Shown one piece after another: positions 8,912 to 17,139 of a stretch of DNA of 26,834 nt. The stretch is from WVXT01 sp964345635. Its GTDB lineage: Bacteria; UBA6262; WVXT01. Under the pieces are notes generated by a model. That model had not been told where the DNA came from. It did not search any database and worked only from the letters and a program-made list of their open reading frames with translations. Within the stretch, counting starts at the first letter, position 1. Each line of letters begins with the position of its first letter. The position numbers were made by a program, and so were the translations under genes. The DNA is taken from NCBI GenBank assembly GCA_964345635.1, contig CAYFRM010000036.1, positions 1 through 26,834 of the forward strand, in the 5' to 3' direction.

Positions 8912-9312
8912 AGGGAAGAGATTCTGACCGGAAAGAGAGAAGGGAATCCCTTCGCGTTAAGGATAACATTTTTGTTTTCTGTAAATTGAAAGGGGATTAC
9001 GAGGTAATAGAAGGTATTACCAAGGATATTAGCGAGACGGGGTTAGGATTTGAGAGCGATAAGTTCGTTCCTCCTTCAACTCTTTTGGAAATGGAAATAT
9101 ATCAGCCTCTCAACCGCCATAAAAGCAAAATTGTTGCCATTTACCTATTAGGGAAGGTTGTCTGGGTCAAAGAAATAAGAAAAAGGAGTAAGTATAAGGG
9201 GAGTAATAGATACAGGGGAGGGCTAAGATTTACTAAAATTAACAAACGGGACAGAGGTATAATTGTCAATTATGTTAAGGAAAGACTTAAGAAAAAAAGT
9301 AGTTCCCGTTAA
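8893..9312 (+). CDS. PilZ-domain protein (predicted c-di-GMP binding)
   Basis: This 139-residue protein shows both halves of the PilZ ligand signature: RxxxR (Arg17-Arg21, within RRESLR) and DxSxxG (Asp45, Ser47, Gly50 in DISETG), followed by beta-rich sequence ending in GGLRFTKI. Such single-domain proteins bind cyclic di-GMP and relay it to partners. GTG at 8893 is chosen because AGGAG at 8881-8885 is 7 bases upstream; TTG at 8890 and ATG at 8899 are alternatives in the same frame. Its neighbours are two-component proteins, and an HD-GYP c-di-GMP phosphodiesterase candidate lies at 15893-17125, so c-di-GMP probably feeds into this locus. Confidence 0.85.
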   Translation: MEMERIKGRDSDRKERRESLRVKDNIFVFCKLKGDYEVIEGITKDISETGLGFESDKFVPPSTLLEMEIYQPLNRHKSKIVAIYLLGKVVWVKEIRKRSKYKGSNRYRGGLRFTKINKRDRGIIVNYVKERLKKKSSSR

Positions 9313-9332
9313 GTCCGGACTATCCTGTTTAC

Positions 9333-9362
9333 TTGACAATTTAGCGGTTTTTTTGTTAAAAT
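9333..9362 (+). promoter_or_regulatory. Candidate sigma-70-type promoter
   Basis: TTGACA at 9333-9338 is a perfect -35 hexamer. TAAAAT at 9357-9362 (18-base spacer) or TTAAAA at 9356-9361 (17-base spacer) can serve as -10. It lies 21 bases after the PilZ stop and about 215 bases upstream of the sigma-54-like gene, implying a long leader RNA. This is motif evidence only. Confidence 0.55.
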
Positions 9363-9410
9363 ATCAATAATCCTTTTGCCGCAAGAATCGGATGGTGAAA
9401 GACAAAAGAG

Positions 9411-9455
9411 ACAGGTCTTATGATGGGTTTGCCTGTGCGAAACCCACATTTTTTT
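9411..9455 (+). terminator. Leader terminator hairpin with possible antiterminator (attenuator-like)
   Basis: TGGGTTT (9424-9430) pairs perfectly with AAACCCA (9440-9446) and is followed by a run of seven T (9449-9455), the layout of an intrinsic terminator. ACAGG at 9411-9415 can instead pair with CCTGT at 9432-9436 and would break the terminator stem. Mutually exclusive pairing in a leader downstream of a promoter suggests attenuation or a regulatory RNA. It may equally be a simple terminator for the upstream PilZ operon. No known riboswitch consensus was recognised. Confidence 0.45.
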
Positions 9456-9578
9456 GTTATCTTTTTTAAGTAGAGATTCAAAATATGCTAATCCTTTGAA
9501 GTCGAATAAAATCGCGGCGCTAACGATTAATAGTGGATTATTGGTCTTTTTGACATTTCCTGACGGAAAACAGTAACC
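9456..9578 (+). promoter_or_regulatory. Leader of the sigma-54-like gene, with hairpin near start
   Basis: No gene is seen here. Close to the start codon, TTTCC (9556-9560) and GGAAA (9565-9569) form a short stem with a TGAC loop; GGA in the right arm is the only Shine-Dalgarno-like sequence, about 11 bases from the ATG at 9579. The ribosome site is therefore weak and could be masked by the stem. The in-frame TGA at 9561 rules out a more upstream start. Confidence 0.35.
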
Positions 9579-10703
9579 ATGGGAAACGGGAAAAAAGAAA
9601 TAAGGCTGATACAGCTTCCACAAACAAAACAACTGTTGAAGTTGATTGGCAGGATTAAGTTAGCGAACCTTATTGAACTTAACGAAAGAAATTTCGCGGA
9701 AATAATCAAAACTATTGAGAACGACCCTCTGTTCAAGAAACTATTTTCTCCTTCCAACCGACAACAAAAGGTCCTCAGTTATAATCGCTTTCCTCGCAGC
9801 AGGCTATCGAAAAGTTTTTACGAACTTAAGGAAGAAATGATAGCAGGTAGTGATTCCCCCGATATTGAATCTCTTATCGATATCCATAGAGAGGTGATGC
9901 CGCTTATTAAACGGTTGGGAATAGATAAATTCAAAAAATATTTTTTGTATAATGATGAGGGATTACCTTGTAAAGATATTTCTTTAACCTGCAATCTAAG
10001 GGAAGAGGAAGTAATGAAGATAATGACTTTCGTAGACGACTTTTCCATTCAAAGCGAATTTTTTAATCCGTCAATGATTAATCCGGACAGAAATATATCT
10101 TTTTCAAAGATTGCTAAGATAGAAAAGGATGATTCCGGGGATTTTGTTATTAGTTTTTTCTCGCCCCATCTGGTTAAAGGTCGATATTGGATAAACTATG
10201 AGAAACTGGCACAGTTGAAGAATAGAGTGTTTACCCGGGAGGAATTAAAAAAGATAGACAGGCTACTTTATACCCTGAAAGCTATTAATGCGAGAAAATC
10301 GATTATTTACCGGGTTATCAGGAACGTTTTAAAAAAACAATCTGCGTATTTTGGCAGCGGTAATCCCCAGGACCTCGTTCCGCTATCCCAGAGGGAATTG
10401 GCCGGAGAAATGGATGTTAATCCCAGTCTAATTAGCCGGGCGATAGCCCGTCGCAGCGTAGAGACTCCCCGGGGAGAAGAGCGTCCCCTCAAGTATTTCT
10501 TCCCCAACAGAAAAAGAATAATAAAGAAATTGATTAGCAGTATTATTAACGATGGAAGATGCGTACATACCGATGAGGGAATTAGACAGAAGTTAAGGAA
10601 AGATTTTAATATAGATATCTCCCGACGTTCCGTAGCCAGTTATCGACAGGAACTAAGAATTTCGCTATGTTCGAAAAAGACTAAAGATCATAAAGCGGAA
10701 TAA
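9579..10703 (+). CDS. rpoN: Short, divergent RNA polymerase sigma-54 factor
   Basis: The 374 residues follow the sigma-54 plan, although the usual length is 430-500. Region I-like: residues ~9-40 (LIQLPQTKQLLKLIGRIKLA, then a helix ending ENDP). Core-binding-like: the middle, including IINARKSIIYRVIRNVLKKQ-type pattern and 'F..G....LVPLSQRELA'. DNA-binding HTH: residues 269-308, with SLISRAIARRSVETPRG and KYFFP matching the STvSRa...TPrG...kyFF pattern. RpoN box: SRRSVASYRQEL (residues 348-359), against the canonical ARRTVAKYRE. It would direct polymerase to -24/-12 promoters, needing AAA+ activators; two such activators and two such promoters are encoded downstream. Shortening and sequence drift suggest a specialised paralogue. 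Another rpoN elsewhere in the genome cannot be excluded. Confidence 0.85.
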   Translation: MGNGKKEIRLIQLPQTKQLLKLIGRIKLANLIELNERNFAEIIKTIENDPLFKKLFSPSNRQQKVLSYNRFPRSRLSKSFYELKEEMIAGSDSPDIESLIDIHREVMPLIKRLGIDKFKKYFLYNDEGLPCKDISLTCNLREEEVMKIMTFVDDFSIQSEFFNPSMINPDRNISFSKIAKIEKDDSGDFVISFFSPHLVKGRYWINYEKLAQLKNRVFTREELKKIDRLLYTLKAINARKSIIYRVIRNVLKKQSAYFGSGNPQDLVPLSQRELAGEMDVNPSLISRAIARRSVETPRGEERPLKYFFPNRKRIIKKLISSIINDGRCVHTDEGIRQKLRKDFNIDISRRSVASYRQELRISLCSKKTKDHKAE

Positions 10704-10713
10704 CGGACTCAAA

Positions 10714-13548
10714 ATGAAAACAGACCAGGAAATCCTGCAGGACCTAATTGAGATTATTCACTTCACGGAGAGCGTGTCGGCGAAGATACATGGTGTGCTG
10801 GAAGAAAATGAAGTGTACAGGGTGGCAAAAAAAGAGTTTGCCCGGTCGGGTAAGTACACTATGAGCATTCTTTTGTTGACGGATGACGGACGGAATTTGA
10901 GGTTGGCAGAAACGTCATTAGACACCGGGAAACGGAAGGCAGCGGAGAAAGTTAGCGGGGCTCTGTTAAGGGAATTTGAGATTGACCTGAAGAAGTCGAG
11001 CATCTACCGTCGCGTCGTAAAGGAAGAAGAAACTATCATAGCCGATGTTGGCGAGACAATAGGGGAATTGTTTACCCCAGCGGTAGCTCATCAGATATCA
11101 AGGACTCTCGGTCACCGGAAGAAGAGTATCCTGACGCCGCTATACAAGGAAGGGAAGGTAATAGGTGCCCTTGCCATGAGCTGTACAGACCTTTCCCAAT
11201 ACTTGATTCCTTCGGTGAAAAATTTCGCCCAGCACATTTCCCACGCTTTGGAAATGGCCCATGAGAGAAGGGAGCGGGAGAAAGAGACGGAGGAGGCTTT
11301 GAGGGAATCGGAAAACCTGTTGTCCAATATCCTTGACCAGAGTCCGTTTTCTACGTGGATTGCAGATGCCAATGGGACTAACATCAGGCGAAATGCGGCT
11401 TGTCGAAAACTGCTGGGGATCGAATGTGACGAACAAACGGCGGGAAAGTATAATATTTTTTCTGACCAGGTGATTAAGGAACAGGGACTTGCGGAGGAAT
11501 TGAGAAAGGTATTGTATGAAGGTAAGACAGTGAGGCTTACAGTGGATTACGATTTTTCCAGGGGGAAAAACGTAAATGTCTCTCATGGTACTAATAAAAT
11601 CCTGCAAGTAACCATCTTTCCCGTCAAGAACACAAAGGGAAAAGTAATCAACGCTGTTATCCAGCACGAAGATATCACCGAGCGAAAGAAGGCAGAAGAG
11701 GAAAGAAACAAACTTCTAAAAGCCATCGAGACAAGCAGGGAGGCGATAAGTATTCTATCCGCGGATGAGACAATAATATATGCGAATGATGCAAAGGATA
11801 AACTGTTCGGTTACAAGAAAGGGGAGTTAATCGGGCGCCACGTGTCATTATTGAACGCAGGAGCGACACCAAAGGTAGTGACGAAACGTATAGTAGAGGG
11901 TATAGAAGAGGAAGGTTTTTGGGAAGGAGAAATCCATAATAAGAGAAAAGACGGAACGGAATTCATAAGCTATGCGAGAATAAGCGCGCTCAGAGACAAA
12001 CAGGGCAAGATAATAAATTATATCTCTACCCAGCACGATATTACGGAGCAAGAAAAGGCAGAGGAAACATTGAAGGAAAGCGAGCAGAGATACCGCATGT
12101 TGTTCGACAGGACAGCCAACCCTGTTATGGTTATTGATACCGAGGGCAATTATATCTGCTGCAACGAGGCGGCGCTCCAGTTTATAGAGTGTACGCGTGA
12201 TGAACTGCTGGCGAAGAACATACGCGACTTTATTCCACCCGGCAAAGAGAAAGAGGTAGTGGAAAAGCACAAACCTCTTTGGGAGAATGGCGGAACTACG
12301 GAAACCGAGTACTACGTTCACGGCAAGTCCAAGATTCTTGAGTTGACCATCACTCCGGCAATTTGTCACGGTAAGCGTGTGATCTTTGGAATAGGGAAGG
12401 ACATTACTGAGCGCAAGAAGGCGGAGAAAGAAAAAGAAAGACTGCAGGCGCAACTTATACAATCGGAAAAAATGGCAGCAGTAGGTGTTCTGGCAAGTGG
12501 TATAGCACATGGATTTAATAACCTGCTTCAGATAATGATGGGACATGTAACGTTAGCCCAAAGAACAAAGAAGCATAAAGATATAAAACATGCTTTGAAT
12601 ATAGTCTTGGACACTTCTGATAGAGCGGCAAAGGTGATTAAGGATTTATTGGCTTTCTCAAGGCCGGAGTTGTCTGAAAAGGAACTATACGATGTTACCG
12701 GGGCAGTGGAATCAGTACTATCGCTTGCAGAGGAGCAACTCAAAAAACGTAATATCAAAGTAATCAGAAAATACAAAAGAATTCCTGCAATAGAAGTAAA
12801 TAAAGCAGAAATACAACAGGTATTCCTGGCAATAGTTATTAATGCCCGCGATGCGATGTTAGCCAAAGGCGGGAAATTAGAAATATCTGTCAAGCAGGTC
12901 AAGGGAAATATAGAAGTGAGCTTTAGTGATACCGGTAAAGGGATAGAAAAAAATAACTTAAGTAAAATATTCGAACCTTTCTATACTACTAAAGGAGCCT
13001 TTGGAGGTAGTACTGTCCCTGGAATGGGACTTGGTTTGTCTGTTTCTTACGGAATTATACAGAGACATAGAGGGACAATTGAAGTTGACAGCGAGGTAGG
13101 GCGAGGAACTACTTTTACCGTTAAATTACCAGTGGCAGAACTGGAACAGGGAAAAAAAATCGTCAATAAACCAAGGAAGAAAGAAATCAAAAAAGCCAAG
13201 GTTATGAATATTTTAGTAGTAGATGATGAACGAGAAATATGCAGGATATTCGCTAACTGGTTATCTGTTGACGGACACAGAGTGAAAGCCGTATTAACTG
13301 GAAAGGAAGCCATCGAACTGGTCAAGAATGAACATTTTAATGTTGCATTTTTGGATATTATAATGCCGGGAATTTCTGGTAATAATGTTCTTGAAGAAAT
13401 AAAAAGGATCTCGCCAAAAACGAAAGTAATAATGATAACAGGCAAATTAATGAGTCATCACTTACTGAATAAGATGAGAGAAAAAGGCGCTTCCGCGTGT
13501 ATACAAAAACCATTCGGAATAGAAGAGATAAAGGAAGCATTAGTTTAA
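10714..13548 (+). CDS. Hybrid histidine kinase: GAF, three PAS, HisKA, HATPase, receiver
   Basis: This 944-residue soluble kinase lacks a clear membrane segment. Domains in order: GAF-like (about 1-190); PAS (about 200-325, closing HEDITERKKAEE); PAS (about 330-450, closing QHDITEQEKAEE); PAS (about 455-575, closing GKDITERKKAEK); HisKA with His599 in ASGIAHGFNNLL; HATPase with INARDAM, DTGKGIEKNNL, FEPFYTTKGAFGG and GLGLSVSYGII; and a C-terminal receiver (about 831-944) with phospho-acceptor Asp881 in FLDIIMP and the DDE acidic pocket. All motifs appear intact. It begins 10 bases after the sigma-54-like gene and lies 43 bases before the NtrC-type activator, so these three are probably one unit. 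The signal is cytoplasmic but unknown. Confidence 0.93.
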   Translation: MKTDQEILQDLIEIIHFTESVSAKIHGVLEENEVYRVAKKEFARSGKYTMSILLLTDDGRNLRLAETSLDTGKRKAAEKVSGALLREFEIDLKKSSIYRRVVKEEETIIADVGETIGELFTPAVAHQISRTLGHRKKSILTPLYKEGKVIGALAMSCTDLSQYLIPSVKNFAQHISHALEMAHERREREKETEEALRESENLLSNILDQSPFSTWIADANGTNIRRNAACRKLLGIECDEQTAGKYNIFSDQVIKEQGLAEELRKVLYEGKTVRLTVDYDFSRGKNVNVSHGTNKILQVTIFPVKNTKGKVINAVIQHEDITERKKAEEERNKLLKAIETSREAISILSADETIIYANDAKDKLFGYKKGELIGRHVSLLNAGATPKVVTKRIVEGIEEEGFWEGEIHNKRKDGTEFISYARISALRDKQGKIINYISTQHDITEQEKAEETLKESEQRYRMLFDRTANPVMVIDTEGNYICCNEAALQFIECTRDELLAKNIRDFIPPGKEKEVVEKHKPLWENGGTTETEYYVHGKSKILELTITPAICHGKRVIFGIGKDITERKKAEKEKERLQAQLIQSEKMAAVGVLASGIAHGFNNLLQIMMGHVTLAQRTKKHKDIKHALNIVLDTSDRAAKVIKDLLAFSRPELSEKELYDVTGAVESVLSLAEEQLKKRNIKVIRKYKRIPAIEVNKAEIQQVFLAIVINARDAMLAKGGKLEISVKQVKGNIEVSFSDTGKGIEKNNLSKIFEPFYTTKGAFGGSTVPGMGLGLSVSYGIIQRHRGTIEVDSEVGRGTTFTVKLPVAELEQGKKIVNKPRKKEIKKAKVMNILVVDDEREICRIFANWLSVDGHRVKAVLTGKEAIELVKNEHFNVAFLDIIMPGISGNNVLEEIKRISPKTKVIMITGKLMSHHLLNKMREKGASACIQKPFGIEEIKEALV

Positions 13549-13591
13549 AGAATAGATATTTTGCGCTCAGAAGATAAGTGAATAAGGTTCA

Positions 13592-14947
13592 ATGAGAAAG
13601 AAAATAAATCTTTTTGTTGTGGATGATGAGGCGGGTTTCAGGGAGCTAATGATTAAAGTGCTACCCGGAACTAAATATAATTTGAAAGTCTTTAGCAACG
13701 GAAAGGAGGCGCTGGAAGCGGTAGAAAAAAAGGAATTTGATGTTGGATTAATTGACATTAAGATGCCTGATATGGATGGTATTGAATTATTGAAGAGGTT
13801 CAAGACGCGAAATATATTGACCGAATTCATCATCCTTACCGGTCAGGCAAGTATAGCTACTGCGATCGAATCAGTGAAACTAGGTTGTTATGACTATTTG
13901 ACCAAGCCGACGAGGATAGACGAGTTGGAGGCTGTTATACATAAAGCATATGAAAAGAAGGCAATCAGGAAAGAAAACATTATTTTAAAAGAAGAATTAC
14001 AACTCAAAGATGAGTATTGTGAAATGATCGGAAAAAGCACAAAGATGAAATCGATTTTTTCCCTGATTGATAAAGTGGCCAAAGCTTCCTCTCCCGTGTT
14101 GATTATCGGTGAAAGTGGCACGGGCAAGGAATTGGTAGCCAAAGCTATTCATAAGAAAAGTAATAGAAAAGACAAACCATTTATTGTTGTCGATTGTGCT
14201 TCTCTTTCAGAAAACCTATTGGAAAATGAATTGTTTGGGCACGAAAAGGGAGCTTTTACTGACGCTTCATCTATGAAGCGAGGGTTGTTTGAAATAGCGA
14301 ATGGAGGAACATTATTCATTGACGAAATTGGCGAGATGAAATTAACAACGCAGGCAAAATTGCTGCGAGCCATAGAGACGCATCAATTCCGCCGATTAGG
14401 GGGGACTGAACAGATAGGGGTTAATGTTAGAATCATAACGGCGACCAATCGAAATTTGGTTGAAGAAGTGAAACAGGGAAATTTTCGCCGCGATTTATAC
14501 TACCGGTTAAATGTTGTCACCATAAATCTACCACCTTTGAGGGAACGAAAGGAAGACATTCCATTATTGGCAAACAATTTCATTGCTAACAGTCAAGTCA
14601 GTACAATAAAGAAAAAGGTTAGTAAAGAATTTATGAAAGTTTTAATGAGATATGACTGGCCGGGGAACGTAAGGGAATTGGCCAATGTTGTGGAACGGGC
14701 ATTAATAATTTCTGCCAATGAATATATTACTCCCGCCGATTTACCAATCGATTTTTCGCGATTGCAAGTATGTTATACCGGCCCTTCAGATAAACTGGGC
14801 TTGAGTAAGTTGTTGAAGGACTTTGAAAGAAACGCCATCGTCAAAACTCTCAGGGAATGTAAAGGCAATAAAATAGAGACTGCCACGTCCCTGAAGCTGA
14901 GCAGGTCAAAATTATACAGAAAATTGAAAGAATACCGCATCGAGTAG
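13592..14947 (+). CDS. NtrC-family sigma-54-dependent response regulator
   Basis: This 451-residue protein has a receiver (1-120), AAA+ domain (about 145-365) and Fis-type HTH (about 408-451). The receiver is intact: Asp11/Asp12 (VVDDE), phospho-acceptor Asp55 (LIDIKMPD) and Lys in DYLTKP. AAA+ motifs are Walker A GESGTGKE, Walker B GGTLFIDEIGE and R-finger region RRDLYYRL. The sigma-54-contact loop reads GAFTDA instead of GAFTGA, a natural variant shared by the second activator in this window. The HTH ends in GNKIETATSLKLSRSKLYRKLKEY-type sequence. It should activate -24/-12 promoters when phosphorylated by the adjacent hybrid kinase or by the 6448 kinase. Confidence 0.95.
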   Translation: MRKKINLFVVDDEAGFRELMIKVLPGTKYNLKVFSNGKEALEAVEKKEFDVGLIDIKMPDMDGIELLKRFKTRNILTEFIILTGQASIATAIESVKLGCYDYLTKPTRIDELEAVIHKAYEKKAIRKENIILKEELQLKDEYCEMIGKSTKMKSIFSLIDKVAKASSPVLIIGESGTGKELVAKAIHKKSNRKDKPFIVVDCASLSENLLENELFGHEKGAFTDASSMKRGLFEIANGGTLFIDEIGEMKLTTQAKLLRAIETHQFRRLGGTEQIGVNVRIITATNRNLVEEVKQGNFRRDLYYRLNVVTINLPPLRERKEDIPLLANNFIANSQVSTIKKKVSKEFMKVLMRYDWPGNVRELANVVERALIISANEYITPADLPIDFSRLQVCYTGPSDKLGLSKLLKDFERNAIVKTLRECKGNKIETATSLKLSRSKLYRKLKEYRIE

Positions 14948-15272
14948 TAGTTAATAAAGATATCATTATTAAGACAGTTGTGGCAAATTTGAGAATAGAT
15001 TAAAGTTGGCAATAATAGAAGACTATTCGCAAAGGAAATAGTAATTATGTATCAATAGTGAGACACTTCCGGGATGAAATATATATCATACGACTATTAC
15101 GATTCGATTCCCTCCTTATAAAAGTTCTTCGTGAATACACGCCTTTCCTAAAAATCCTGAGATAATTCTTTAACTCCCTGTTTTTCCTGGCAAAAAAATT
15201 GCTATATTAATATTTTAACCCCTTTCTTATAGCCAGGCAACTATCCGAATTTTGGGAGGAGGTGATGGGAAG
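14948..15272 (+). promoter_or_regulatory. Intergenic region upstream of the XRE-cupin operon
   Basis: There is no credible gene in these 325 bases. The stretch is AT-rich and holds the sigma-54 promoter at 15188-15203 and a near-perfect Shine-Dalgarno sequence at 15257-15266. A small perfect dyad, CGTG-AATA-CACG (15130-15141), lies about 47 bases upstream of the -24 element and could be an activator site, but this is weak. No clear terminator follows the NtrC-type gene. Confidence 0.4.
15188..15203 (+). promoter_or_regulatory. Sigma-54 (-24/-12) promoter of XRE/HD-GYP/activator operon
   Basis: TGGCAAAAAAATTGCT has the invariant -24 GG and -12 GC with the exact consensus spacing (TGGC, 7 bases, TTGC). 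Transcription should start around 15214, leaving a ~60-base leader before the ATG at 15273. It differs at only two of 16 positions from the promoter at 18784-18799. Confidence 0.8.
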
Positions 15273-15824
15273 ATGGAATTCGGGCGACGGATCAAGGAAA
15301 TCAGGCTTAAGAAAAAGTTTACGCTGGAGGAACTCGCCAAACGAGCGAAGGTCAGCGCCAGTTTTCTTTCCCAAATTGAAAGAGGAATTGTTTACCCTTC
15401 GGTAGAAAGCCTCAAGAGAATCAGTGTGGCCATGCATGTAAAGTTAGACTATTTTTTCAAAGAAGAAAAAGCACCCCGCAAAACTATTATAAAGAGGGAT
15501 AGAAGAGAAAAATTCTTCTTAAAGGATTCTAATGCGCTCGTAGAAGTGCTAACTTCCAGTGGCATCGAAGTTTTAATGGAGCCATTGGTATTTACGTTAC
15601 AGCCAAAAGGTCATTCGGGAAAACAGTTAAATCTACACGAAGGGGAAGAATTTGGCTTGGTTCTGGAAGGGAAGATTAAGGTGCAAATTGGAAAAGAATA
15701 TTATACTTTGGAACAAGGGGATAGTATTTCTTTTGATTCTATGTTAGCGCATAACTTCAGGAACATCGGTGACGGCAAAGCAAAAGTACTCTGGGTAGTT
15801 TTCTCTCCGCGAAGAATTACGTAA
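15273..15824 (+). CDS. XRE-family regulator with C-terminal cupin domain
   Basis: This 183-residue protein has an N-terminal HTH_3 (IKEIRLKKKFTLEELAKRAKVSASFLSQIERG pattern, residues ~5-60) and a C-terminal cupin barrel (about 105-180; HEGEEFGLVLEGKIKV, LEQGDSISFDSMLAHNFRN). This architecture is a widespread class of transcription regulators sensing small molecules through the cupin. ATG at 15273 is chosen: AGGAGGTGAT at 15257-15266 is an almost ideal ribosome site; the in-frame TTG at 15252 precedes it. The gene is driven by the sigma-54 promoter at 15188-15203 and is first in an operon with HD-GYP and activator genes. Its targets are unknown; autoregulation is likely. Confidence 0.9.
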   Translation: MEFGRRIKEIRLKKKFTLEELAKRAKVSASFLSQIERGIVYPSVESLKRISVAMHVKLDYFFKEEKAPRKTIIKRDRREKFFLKDSNALVEVLTSSGIEVLMEPLVFTLQPKGHSGKQLNLHEGEEFGLVLEGKIKVQIGKEYYTLEQGDSISFDSMLAHNFRNIGDGKAKVLWVVFSPRRIT

Positions 15825-15892
15825 TTTACCTCGCCAGAAAGAAATGTCCCCCGCGTATTAGACTTTTATTGAATGGCGGAGTACTCGATGAT

Positions 15893-17125
15893 ATGGTGAA
15901 AAAGATAGATGTGCTTTTGCTCAATTTTGGTGTGGAAAATAAGATACAACCATGGATTGACAAGGATATACTTTATGCCATATATACGGCGGAAAAGATT
16001 GAGGAAGTAGAGGAATTTCATAATGATTGCAAGTTTGACCTGATTTTCCTCAGAATATCTGGAGCCGGAAAGGAAGATTTCTATGCATTGAATTACTTTA
16101 AGAATATTTATCCGCGTGCCAGGATAATAGTAGTTTCCGAAAAACCAACTTTTCGGGACGCATTCCGGTATTCAAAATACGGGGCGCATAATTTCCGGAC
16201 AAAGTTTAAAGATTTCTTCGAGTTCATGAGTTTTCTGAGGTATTCCCGGAAACAGGCTATTGTAGATAATATAAAGGATAAGCTCAGCAATGTATTTCGC
16301 AAAAATGATTTATCATTGCTGGTTATGGCGATAACCGAAACAGCTTTAGCGTGTCTGGTGAAGACAAAGGGTCAATATGAAACCATAGATCATATGGAAG
16401 GAGTTGGGCAATATGCGCGCTTAATTTGCGGAAGATTAAAGGGGAAAAAAGACCATAATGACATTTCTAGTCATAGATATATTGAGTATGTGTATTTTGG
16501 GAGTAGACTGCACGATATCGGGAAGATAAATATATCCGAAAACATAACCATGAAGCCATATCCTCTTACAAAAAAAGAATTCGACGTAGTGAAAACGCAT
16601 ACTGACTACGGGCATCAAATATTAACAACAATTGAGCAAACCATGGGGTATGATTTGCGGGAATTCATCAAGGTAACAAAAGAGATAGTACTTCACCACC
16701 ATGAAAACTTTGACGGGACCGGCTATCCGTATGGCTTGCAGGGAAAGGATATTCCTCTTTCTGCAAGGATTTGCGCCCTGGCAGATACGTACGACGCTCT
16801 TACGTCGGATAGGCGTTATAGAAAATCATTTTCTCAAAAAGAGGCGCGGGATATTATATTACATAAGCAAAATTACAGGTATGACCCGGATATTCTAAAT
16901 ATATTCAGGCGATATAATGAAGAATTTATGAAAATATCCTCCGTTTTTAGGAAAAATGCGCAAACATATTCTCATAAAAGAATAAGGATACAATGTGCCT
17001 GGTGTAAGTCACTTTTTGTTTTTGGCAAATGGTTACCTTGCAACGAAGTACTTTATGCCACTCACGTTATGTGTCCGAAATGTCATAAGAGACTTCGAAA
17101 AAAAATCAATAATATAAATTACTGA
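15893..17125 (+). CDS. HD-GYP protein with degenerate receiver and C-terminal zinc-ribbon-like tail
   Basis: This 410-residue protein has an N-terminal ~120-residue receiver-like fold in which the acidic pair is Asn11-Phe12 and the phospho-acceptor position is Arg54 (FLRIS), so it cannot be phosphorylated in the usual way. The HD-GYP domain (about 155-350) is well kept: RLHDIGKI, HTDYGHQIL, HHHENFDGTGYP and ADTYDALTSDRRYR. HD-GYP proteins hydrolyse c-di-GMP. The C terminus has CAWC-x22-CPKC, a probable zinc ribbon, unusual for the family. Start is ATG at 15893 (GGAG 11 bases upstream); TTG at 15869 is an alternative. It sits between the XRE-cupin and activator genes, 14 bases before the latter. 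Confidence 0.9.
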   Translation: MVKKIDVLLLNFGVENKIQPWIDKDILYAIYTAEKIEEVEEFHNDCKFDLIFLRISGAGKEDFYALNYFKNIYPRARIIVVSEKPTFRDAFRYSKYGAHNFRTKFKDFFEFMSFLRYSRKQAIVDNIKDKLSNVFRKNDLSLLVMAITETALACLVKTKGQYETIDHMEGVGQYARLICGRLKGKKDHNDISSHRYIEYVYFGSRLHDIGKINISENITMKPYPLTKKEFDVVKTHTDYGHQILTTIEQTMGYDLREFIKVTKEIVLHHHENFDGTGYPYGLQGKDIPLSARICALADTYDALTSDRRYRKSFSQKEARDIILHKQNYRYDPDILNIFRRYNEEFMKISSVFRKNAQTYSHKRIRIQCAWCKSLFVFGKWLPCNEVLYATHVMCPKCHKRLRKKINNINY

Positions 17126-17139
17126 ATCAGGAATTCTTT

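Noticed and set aside
9363..9455. c-di-GMP (GEMM) riboswitch before the sigma-54-like gene
   Set aside because: The leader lacks the conserved GEMM core motifs, although PilZ is next door.
11848..12546. Long minus-strand ORF (232 codons) within the hybrid kinase
   Set aside because: Antisense to an intact kinase; composition is odd and no domain is recognisable.
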